From assembly GCA_028527945.1 (NCBI GenBank), contig JAQQAK010000269.1:1-6487 (forward strand): a stretch of DNA of 6,487 nucleotides, read 5' to 3'. The notes below the pieces were generated by a model. The model was not told the DNA's origin and did not search any database. It worked only from the letters and a program-made list of their open reading frames with translations. Shown here piece by piece: positions 5,998-6,487 of this stretch (its first letter is position 1; the number at the start of each line of letters is the position of its first letter). This DNA comes from Spirochaetaceae bacterium. Lineage in GTDB: Bacteria; Spirochaetota; Spirochaetia; UBA9216. The position numbers were made by a program, and so were the translations under genes.

Positions 5998-6345
5998 GAA
6001 TAGATGTTTATGAAAAAAACTAAGCCTTCTAAAAAATTTCCTTGATAGAGTTTTATTCATAACCGCTTTTGTAAATAACTTGTTCATTATTACTGATACT
6101 AATAAATTGATAATTGTGTACTTGGACAGATGTTCTTTTAAAGAGGCTTTGATGAAAAATTAACAACATTAGATAATTATATATAGCATAACAAGTTGTT
6201 AAAATTTCTTCATTTACATTATAAGGTAGCTTTTTCAGAAACTCTGAGACTAAAGTCTCTAAGTTTTGTAAGAGACTCAAAGAATAAGTATTTTTATTTT
6301 TCAAGATTGTAACTTAAATTAGCTTTGTTAATAAGTTGGCTGCTG
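5998..6345. other. AT-rich convergent intergenic stretch with no convincing gene
   Basis: These roughly 350 bases lie between the secF terminator and the terminator of a minus-strand gene. The only frame of note is on the minus strand, 6053-6304, 83 codons from a TTG. It has no ribosome binding site, is rich in N, I, L, Y and K as expected from AT-rich DNA, and resembles nothing I recognise. A short plus frame at 6004-6045 also lacks a binding site. A cluster of GAGACT-type inverted repeats sits at 6246-6277. It could be plain spacer, a decayed gene or an untranslated RNA; nothing here decides between these. Confidence 0.5.
6246..6277. repeat. Overlapping inverted repeats of a GAGACT motif
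   Basis: GAGACT (6246-6251), AGTCTCT (6254-6260) and AGAGACT (6271-6277) are three related arms. The middle arm can pair either with the left one (6 bp, 2-base spacer, so the innermost pairs would have to open) or with the right one (7 bp, 10-base loop), but not with both. No T-run follows directly on either strand, so a terminator role is not supported. Confidence 0.5.
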
Positions 6346-6367
6346 AAAACAAAACTGCTTTCAGCAG
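6346..6367 (-). terminator. Intrinsic terminator of the minus-strand gene at the right edge
   Basis: Read on the minus strand, CTGCT-GAA-AGCAG (6367 down to 6355) is a 5-bp stem with a three-base loop, followed at once by TTTTGTTTT (6354 down to 6346). It begins 19 bases after the stop codon of the partial minus-strand gene. A further copy of CAGCAG (6345 down to 6340) allows an alternative 9-bp stem, CTGCTGAAA with TTTCAGCAG, which would take up part of the T-run. Confidence 0.65.
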
Positions 6368-6386
6368 ATATTATTTTACGGGGGAT

Positions 6387-6487
6387 TTATTTAAACTTAA
6401 TTGAATATTCTATTGGCTTATCAAGCATCAATATTCTTATGAGAGGAGTTTTAAATACTACGGTATTGCCGTTTGTTTCTCCACCAC
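6387..6487 (-). CDS. C-terminal end of an unidentified protein, truncated by window edge
   Basis: On the minus strand one frame runs from the right edge through 32 codons to a TAA at 6389-6387. The other two minus frames meet stops within about 12 codons. The visible residues begin GGETNGNTVVFKTP, continue with LIRILMLDKP, and end IEYSIKFK. This alternation of hydrophobic and polar residues suggests beta strands. The well-placed terminator 19 bases beyond the stop supports a real gene end. I do not recognise the family: too little is visible, and both cytoplasmic and exported proteins are possible. The gene converges on the sec operon, so it is not part of it. Confidence 0.6.
   Translation of the reverse strand, partial: GGETNGNTVVFKTPLIRILMLDKPIEYSIKFK

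Noticed and set aside
6149..6200. Minus-strand promoter-like TTAACA-15-TATAAT in the AT-rich gap
   Set aside because: The spacer is short, the surroundings are nearly all A and T, and no supported gene or RNA follows. It is noted only as a possible explanation to test.
6053..6304. Minus-strand open frame of 83 codons starting with TTG
   Set aside because: There is no ribosome binding site before the TTG, and an in-frame stop lies only four codons upstream. Composition is as expected from AT-rich DNA and I recognise no family. It is kept only as part of the description of the gap.

Overview
The window looks like a piece of an ordinary bacterial chromosome, most likely from a host-associated spirochaete of the Treponema group. 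The base composition is AT-rich. The gene order yajC-secD-secF, the family-atypical long insertions in SecD and SecF, and protein features such as a GIDFQAG motif in SecF point that way. The lineage call is inference from recalled gene order and protein style; no database was searched.

Layout. Positions 2-898 (+) hold the 3' part of a gene for an NAD(P)-dependent malate/L-lactate dehydrogenase-type enzyme (Ldh_2 family); its start lies before the window. After a 107-base gap with a promoter-like site and a GC-rich hairpin comes a complete short-form malic enzyme gene (1006-2286, +), closed by a strong intrinsic terminator. A separate transcription unit follows: a promoter-like site, then yajC (2423-2809), secD (2858-4585) and secF (4585-5934), closed by a long-stem terminator at 5965-5997. 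The last 490 bases hold an AT-rich stretch without a convincing gene (5998-6345). Beyond it are a terminator and the last 32 codons of an unrecognised gene, both on the minus strand, so transcription converges here.

Function. The first two genes both act on 2-hydroxy/2-oxo acids at the pyruvate-malate-oxaloacetate node and could work in sequence on malate, although the exact substrate of the Ldh_2 enzyme cannot be read from the sequence. YajC, SecD and SecF form the accessory complex of the SecYEG translocon, which uses the proton (or sodium) gradient to help pull exported proteins across the inner membrane. SecD and SecF are probably translationally coupled, since the secD stop and secF start share one base.

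I see no mobile element, CRISPR array, RNA gene or clearly new system. The points most worth a second look are the extra extracytoplasmic segments and altered motifs in SecD/SecF, the overlapping alternative hairpins at 6340-6367, the promoter/hairpin arrangement before the malic enzyme, and the unidentified minus-strand gene at the right edge.
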